A stretch of DNA of 64,000 nucleotides from Streptomyces venezuelae ATCC 10712. Its GTDB lineage: Bacteria > Actinomycetota > Actinomycetes > Streptomycetales > Streptomycetaceae. This document shows, piece by piece, positions 59,748 to 64,000 of the stretch. Numbering within the stretch: position 1 is the first letter of the stretch; the number at the start of each line of letters is the position of its first letter. The notes below the pieces were generated by a model. That model had not been told where the DNA came from, did no database searches, and saw only the letters and a list, made by a program, of their open reading frames with translations. A program made the position numbers and the translations under genes. The DNA lies in assembly GCF_008639165.1 (NCBI RefSeq), contig NZ_CP029197.1:7258001-7322000 (forward strand). Direction: 5' to 3'.

Positions 59748-62603
59748 TCAGACATCCGTTCCTTCGGACCGCAGGGGAGGTGCCAACGCCGTGCGGAACA
59801 CGAGCAGTTGATCTTCAAGGAGCAGGTCGAACCGCCCGGCGCCCGGCGCGATCCCGAGCGCGCGGCGCTGCTCCTCGTCCCACCCGTACAGCCAGCCGGC
59901 GATCTCCGGGGTGAGCTGCCGCCGCGCGAGCAGCGCCCAACTGCCCGGCCACCGGCCGCCGGGATCAAGCTCGGGCAGCCGGACCGCCGCGAGGGCCCCC
60001 GCCCGGTCCAGCGCCACCGCGACCTCGGCCGGCTCCTCCTCCGGCCCTTCGTCACCGGGGAAGCCCTCGTCGAGGAGTCGTACGGCCCGGACCACGGCCT
60101 CCGACGCCTCGGCCAGCCAGTCCTCGAACACCTCTCCGTCCCGCTGCCCGGTCCGCACCAGGGCGAGCACCACCGCGTCCACGAACGCGGTGGGCCGGTC
60201 CAGCGGGGAGAACCCCGACGGGTCGGGCACCCGACCCTCCGCCGCCCTCAGCCACCGGTCCAGATCCTCGTCCCGCTCGGCGGCCAGCCGCAGCGCCGCC
60301 GACCGCCCCGGCCCGGTCCGCCCGGCCGCGTGGGCCTCCAGGAGCGCCCCGTACAGCGCCGGCCACCAGAGCCGCACGGCGCCGAGGACCTGCCGCTCGG
60401 CGGCCGGAGTCCCCCACCCCGGGCCGGAGTTCAGCTCCTCGACGACCGCCCGAACGTCGATGTCCGGCGCCGGCCCCGGCCGGTCCGGATCCACCACCGC
60501 GTGCGCCCGACCGAGGAGTTCACGCGCGCCGCGCCGTTCGGCGACGACGGACGGGCCCGGCGGGAGCGGCAGTTCCGGGCGCTCCCGGCGCGGCGTCCCC
60601 GCCCCCTCGACGTCCGGCGTCCTGGCCCGCAGCAGGAACTCCGCGTTCCCGAGCGCCCGCGCCAGACCGGCCGCCGTCGTCCTGACCTCGCCCTCGCCGC
60701 CGCCGTGCACCTGGAGGACGACGGCACGCAGGTCCCAGCCGAAACCGTGCAGCCGGTCAAGCTCTCCGGCGACACCCGCTCCCGGCCGCTGTCCGACCGG
60801 CCACCGCAGCACGAGCCCCGCACCCCGGTGGGCCCCGTCGGAGAGCCGCTCGTACGCGGGTGCCACGGCATCGCGCAGCGCGGCCTCGGTCGCCGGGAGC
60901 CGGCCGTCCCGCACCTCGCACACGTACCAGCGGCGGCGCTCCTCGTGGGGGAGGCCCCGGGCCGCGCGGGCCCCCAGCAGCACCCGCTCCGCCTCGGTGA
61001 GGACCGTGACCAGGTCGTCGGCCCCGGGATCGGCCAGAACGTCCCGCACCGGACGCTCGGCCAGGCACCACCGCACGTCGAGCTGTACGCGGTGCCGCTC
61101 GTCGGGGGGCGGCTGCGCCGGACCGGCCACCACGGACAGCCGGTGCGCCACCGGTGCCAGACGGGCCGGGCGCAGCGCCGGAAGGAGCTCACCGACCGAC
61201 AGGTCGGCGCTGTCGTGGCGCGCGTACAGTACGGGCACGGCCACGGCGCCCTCCAGGGCGGCCGCCCCTTCGCGCAGCGCGAGGTCGACGCCGAGACCGC
61301 GCACGAGCCCCGAGAAGAACCGCCCCGCGAAGTCGGCCGCCTGACGGTGACTCACCTTGCCCTGCACGGCCACGGCATGGGGGACGCCCGACCGTACGAG
61401 CTCCTCGGCGGCGGAGGTGCCACGCCCGAGCCGCTCGACGTGGTCCGCCGATGGCTCCTTCGCGGGGTCCGCCCACGAGGTCGCCGAGTCGCAGGCCATG
61501 AGCACCGCGAGCCCGACTCCGGCGTCCCGCAGCCACCCGGCGAGCACGTCCACGCTTAGCCAGCGAGCCCCGGCGCCGGCGGTGCCGGGGCTGGTGCCGG
61601 GCATGCCGGTGCCGGGCATGCCGGTGCCGGGCATGCCGGTGCCGGGCATGCCGGTGCCGGGCGCGCCCGCGCCCGCGACCGCGCCGACCGCACCGGGCAC
61701 GCCCGCGACCGCGACCGCGCCGACCGCGCCCGCGTCGGCGCCGCCCGCGACCAGCGAACCCGCGGGCTCGCCGTCCGTGCCTGGCGAGCCCGTGCCCGGC
61801 GAGCCCCCGCCCGCGCCGCCCGCGCCCGTGTCGGTGCCGCCCCCGTCGCCCGCGACCACGAGTCCGCCCGCGATGTGGTGCCCGCCGAAGTAGAAGACCC
61901 GCGCGCCCCCGAGCAGGGTCCGCCGGATGCCCTCCGCCGTGGCGGGGGCGTCCACGAGCAGGGCGGAGAGCCGCGAATCGCGTACCGCGTCGGCGACCCG
62001 CCGCCGGTCGTCGTCCCCCGGCGCGCCGGGCTCCGGCTCCAAGACGGTCTCCGGGCCGGCCGGGGTCGTGATCCCGCCGTGCACGGAGGTGGCGTCCGCG
62101 ACGGCGACGATCCCGGTCCCGGCCGCGGGGGGCGGCGCGGGGCGGTCCGGAACCACGTCCCTGACCAGGGCGAACCACGGGTGTCGCCCCAGCACGACGC
62201 CCCCGTCCGGCGGCAGCGCCAGGGAGTCGGCCCATCGCGCCCACGCGTCCGCCGTGGCCAGCGGTGAGGGCAGCCGGACCGACTCCCAGCGCAGGGAGCC
62301 GAGGTCGTACGGACCGGTCTCACCGGGCCCCGGCAGCAGCAGCCGCAGCCGCAGGTACCGCCCGGGGCCGAGCGCCGCCGCCCGCTCGGCGACATGCGGG
62401 CGTACCTGCTGGGGGAAGAGCAGCTTCCCCAGCAGCTCGGCTTTCCCGGCGGGCGTTTCGCGGCCCGGCGCGACGAGCACGCCCGTCCCCACGGAGCGTG
62501 CCCGCGGCGCCTCGTGAGCAGGCAGGCCGTTGACGAGGACGACCACGGTGACCCGCCCGTTCTGCCACGACAGCCGGAGCGTGATGTCCGGTTCCCTCTC
62601 CAC
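59748..62603 (-). CDS. CHAT-domain (caspase-like) protease
   Basis: A 951-aa protein starting at GTG 62603, with GGGGAG six bases upstream and the recognisable frame VEREPDITLRLSWQNGRVTV. The CHAT domain spans about residues 150-470. Catalytic His lies in VFYFGGHHIAGG (242/243) and Cys 371 in LAVLMACDSATSW. AEELVRSGVPHAVAVQGKVSH and FFSGLVRGLGVDLALREGAAALE then match the family. Between the His and Cys lies a Gly/Ala/Pro-rich insertion with GTGMP repeats. The C-terminal half (about 540-950) is helical and of no recognised family. CHAT proteases cleave partner proteins in several bacterial conflict and death systems. It is upstream of and cooriented with the giant gene. Confidence 0.88.
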   Translation of the reverse strand: MEREPDITLRLSWQNGRVTVVVLVNGLPAHEAPRARSVGTGVLVAPGRETPAGKAELLGKLLFPQQVRPHVAERAAALGPGRYLRLRLLLPGPGETGPYDLGSLRWESVRLPSPLATADAWARWADSLALPPDGGVVLGRHPWFALVRDVVPDRPAPPPAAGTGIVAVADATSVHGGITTPAGPETVLEPEPGAPGDDDRRRVADAVRDSRLSALLVDAPATAEGIRRTLLGGARVFYFGGHHIAGGLVVAGDGGGTDTGAGGAGGGSPGTGSPGTDGEPAGSLVAGGADAGAVGAVAVAGVPGAVGAVAGAGAPGTGMPGTGMPGTGMPGTGMPGTSPGTAGAGARWLSVDVLAGWLRDAGVGLAVLMACDSATSWADPAKEPSADHVERLGRGTSAAEELVRSGVPHAVAVQGKVSHRQAADFAGRFFSGLVRGLGVDLALREGAAALEGAVAVPVLYARHDSADLSVGELLPALRPARLAPVAHRLSVVAGPAQPPPDERHRVQLDVRWCLAERPVRDVLADPGADDLVTVLTEAERVLLGARAARGLPHEERRRWYVCEVRDGRLPATEAALRDAVAPAYERLSDGAHRGAGLVLRWPVGQRPGAGVAGELDRLHGFGWDLRAVVLQVHGGGEGEVRTTAAGLARALGNAEFLLRARTPDVEGAGTPRRERPELPLPPGPSVVAERRGARELLGRAHAVVDPDRPGPAPDIDVRAVVEELNSGPGWGTPAAERQVLGAVRLWWPALYGALLEAHAAGRTGPGRSAALRLAAERDEDLDRWLRAAEGRVPDPSGFSPLDRPTAFVDAVVLALVRTGQRDGEVFEDWLAEASEAVVRAVRLLDEGFPGDEGPEEEPAEVAVALDRAGALAAVRLPELDPGGRWPGSWALLARRQLTPEIAGWLYGWDEEQRRALGIAPGAGRFDLLLEDQLLVFRTALAPPLRSEGTDV
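61593..61667. repeat. 15-bp tandem repeats inside the CHAT gene
   Basis: Four exact copies of GGTGCCGGGCATGCC (61593-61652) and a fifth variant copy, encoding GTGMP repeats on the minus strand. The next 180 bp on the same insertion are further Gly/Ala low-complexity sequence. Confidence 0.93.
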
Positions 62604-62676
62604 CCGTTGCTCCCCGCGTCCGTGTGGGCTCCAGAATGACACCACCGGCCGGTTCGGAACGACGGAGGCGTGATCA

Positions 62677-64000
62677 GTGGGGTACGGAGACACGTACGCG
62701 CGGCCAGCGCGGGGGGTTCTGGAGGAGCAGCTGCGCGCTCTGCGGGCCTCCGATCTGTGGCTCAGGCCGGAGCTTTCCGACGACGCCCGGCGCCGATGGC
62801 AGGCGCTGCTGTTCGACGAGGAGATGGACGAGGAGGACTTCGCGTTCGAGCACGACGAGGTGTTGTACACGTGCGCGGGCGCGGAGGAGACCTGGGCCCT
62901 CTTCCAGGCCCGGCTGCACGGGGGACTGCGCGGCCTCCCGGACGGCGAACGGGTGGGCAGCGCCCCGCCCCCCGAGGTGGCGGCGGAGGAGGAGACGGAG
63001 GACGACCCCCTGCCGGAGGACGAACTCCAGACGGAGGACGAGCCCGCGCCGGAGGGCGAACTCCAGACGGAGGACGAGCCCCCGCAGAAGGGCGAACCCC
63101 AGCCGGAGGGTGACCGTCAGCCCGGCTCCTGGCCCACCTCCGGCACCGCGGTGGTCGACACCCTGCCGGGCGCCGACGTTCCGACGGTCGTCGACCCCCG
63201 GCCGGACTCCGGCGCCCCGCTCGGCCGTCGCGCTCCGGAGCCGGTCCCCGCCCCGAAGGGGGACAGGTACCTCAACCTGGCGGTCGTCTGGCCGCTGTCC
63301 CGGCGTACCGTGCCCGAGGACCACACCCTCGCCTCCGGCAGCCGCTACGAACTCCGCCTGGACATCGGCGGGTTGTCGCAGCAGAGCCTGCTCGCCGAGC
63401 AGGCCAGGCCCTTCCCCGAGGGATCGCTCGCGCACACGGACGACGAGGGACGCGGCGACTGGCTGTACGTGACGGTCGTCAGCGAGGACTTCGACTTCCC
63501 GGCGGTCGTACACCCGCTCTTCCTGCCGCTGAAGGGCGGGAGTTGGGTCTGCCCGTGCGAGCCCGGCGGACGGCACCTGTGCGAGGAGGGTCACCGGGGG
63601 CGGCACCTGTTCATCCCGTTCACCGCCCCGGAGGAGCCTGGTCCGGCCCGGATGCGGGTGTACGTCTCTTACCGGGGGAACCAGCTCCAGTCGGTCTCCC
63701 TGACCACCTGGATCGCCGCCCGGGAGAGCGCGGGCGGCGCGACGACGGCCGTCGTCGACCACACCCTGACGCCCGGGTTCGCGGAGGTCTCCGAGCTGCC
63801 CGCCCGGACCGCGGGCGTACGGGTGGGGCGGGACGGCGACGGCAGGATGACCGTCGACGTCGTGTCCCGGCACGGTCCCGTCGCCACGTTCTGGCTCGGC
63901 GAGCACCAGGTGCGCGACGTCCTCAAGGAGGCCCGGGCGGCCCTGCTCGGCTGCCACGCGGTGTGGCGGGGCGAGGGCGGGGAACGCCGCCTGGAGAACC
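62677..64000 (+). CDS. CHAT-locus protein, unknown function, 3' partial
   Basis: An open frame from GTG 62677 to the end of the window (441 codons, no stop). CGGAGG lies eight bases upstream. The N-terminal domain (about 1-95) is helical: YARPARGVLEEQLRALRASDLW and ELSDDARRRWQALLFDEEMD. A Glu/Pro-rich linker with about 10-residue repeats (ELQTEDEPAPEG-like, about 100-150) follows. Then comes a beta-rich domain with YLNLAVVWPLSRRTVPEDH, SGSRYELRLDIGG and WVCPCEPGG, the kind of beta-sandwich seen with CHAT and caspase-like genes. It is divergent from the CHAT gene with only 73 bp between, implying shared control. The C-terminal part is outside the window. Confidence 0.8.
   Translation, partial: MGYGDTYARPARGVLEEQLRALRASDLWLRPELSDDARRRWQALLFDEEMDEEDFAFEHDEVLYTCAGAEETWALFQARLHGGLRGLPDGERVGSAPPPEVAAEEETEDDPLPEDELQTEDEPAPEGELQTEDEPPQKGEPQPEGDRQPGSWPTSGTAVVDTLPGADVPTVVDPRPDSGAPLGRRAPEPVPAPKGDRYLNLAVVWPLSRRTVPEDHTLASGSRYELRLDIGGLSQQSLLAEQARPFPEGSLAHTDDEGRGDWLYVTVVSEDFDFPAVVHPLFLPLKGGSWVCPCEPGGRHLCEEGHRGRHLFIPFTAPEEPGPARMRVYVSYRGNQLQSVSLTTWIAARESAGGATTAVVDHTLTPGFAEVSELPARTAGVRVGRDGDGRMTVDVVSRHGPVATFWLGEHQVRDVLKEARAALLGCHAVWRGEGGERRLEN

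Noticed and set aside
50023..59811. A 3,262-codon open frame antisense to the giant gene
   Set aside because: At this GC level the frame opposite a real gene often stays open. Its translation is Arg/Gly/Pro/His-rich with no motifs, while the minus strand has a start, Shine-Dalgarno and structured domains.

Overview
The sequence is typical of Streptomyces or a close relative. GC is very high with strong third-position GC bias, genes are packed tightly with many ATGA/GTGA start-stop overlaps, and the gene families are those of a soil saprophyte (LacI, ROK and IclR sugar regulators, ATPase-less sugar ABC operons, secreted glycosidases, P450s). No species can be named from the sequence alone. I see no rRNA, tRNA, CRISPR array, transposase or attachment site.

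Positions 1-31,200 form a plant-polysaccharide and sugar catabolism island. It opens with the end of a GH95-type glycosidase and a LacI regulator. Next come a decayed ADH/U32-like gene pair, an enolase-superfamily dehydratase, an IclR regulator and an SMP-30 lactonase. A galactan module follows: secreted GH53 endo-galactanase, GH42 beta-galactosidase, sugar ABC transporter (binding lipoprotein plus two permeases) and a LacI regulator, with two operator-like palindromes over the divergent promoter. A six-gene L-rhamnose operon (rhaI, rhaEW, rhaB, lutA, lutB, lutC) then encodes a route from rhamnose through lactaldehyde and lactate to pyruvate. It diverges from rhaM and a LacI regulator across mirror-image promoters and operators. 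Divergent xylA/xylB flank a ROK-type operator, and a ROK repressor lies about 4 kb away.

Positions 31,300-43,924 are mixed housekeeping genes: GNAT-like, MBL-fold, a MacB/LolCDE-type ABC pair, an M23 peptidase coupled to an SPFH protein, a WGR/beta-propeller protein, DUF350, HdeD, an M20 peptidase, DoxX and a solitary opcA.

Positions 43,959-47,540 hold the most interesting locus. A methyltransferase and a P450 diverge from a second P450. The stop codon of the second P450 overlaps an 18-nt ORF encoding MKYWH. This ORF has a perfect Shine-Dalgarno and a strong hairpin terminator downstream. M-x-Y-x-H is the precursor signature of the biarylitides, minimal RiPPs cross-linked by a P450. I read this as a two-gene minimal RiPP operon with reversed gene order (enzyme before precursor), a Trp in the core, and possible extra tailoring enzymes.

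Positions 47,750-64,000 contain a zinc-ribbon protein, a CE7 esterase, a small STAS-like protein, and a large locus of unknown function. That locus has a 3,257-aa protein downstream of a CHAT-family protease, divergent from a third large gene that runs off the window. Several unrelated genes here (xylB, rhaB, rhaEW, the CHAT gene, the giant gene) carry in-frame low-complexity tandem-repeat expansions, an unusual shared trait of the window.
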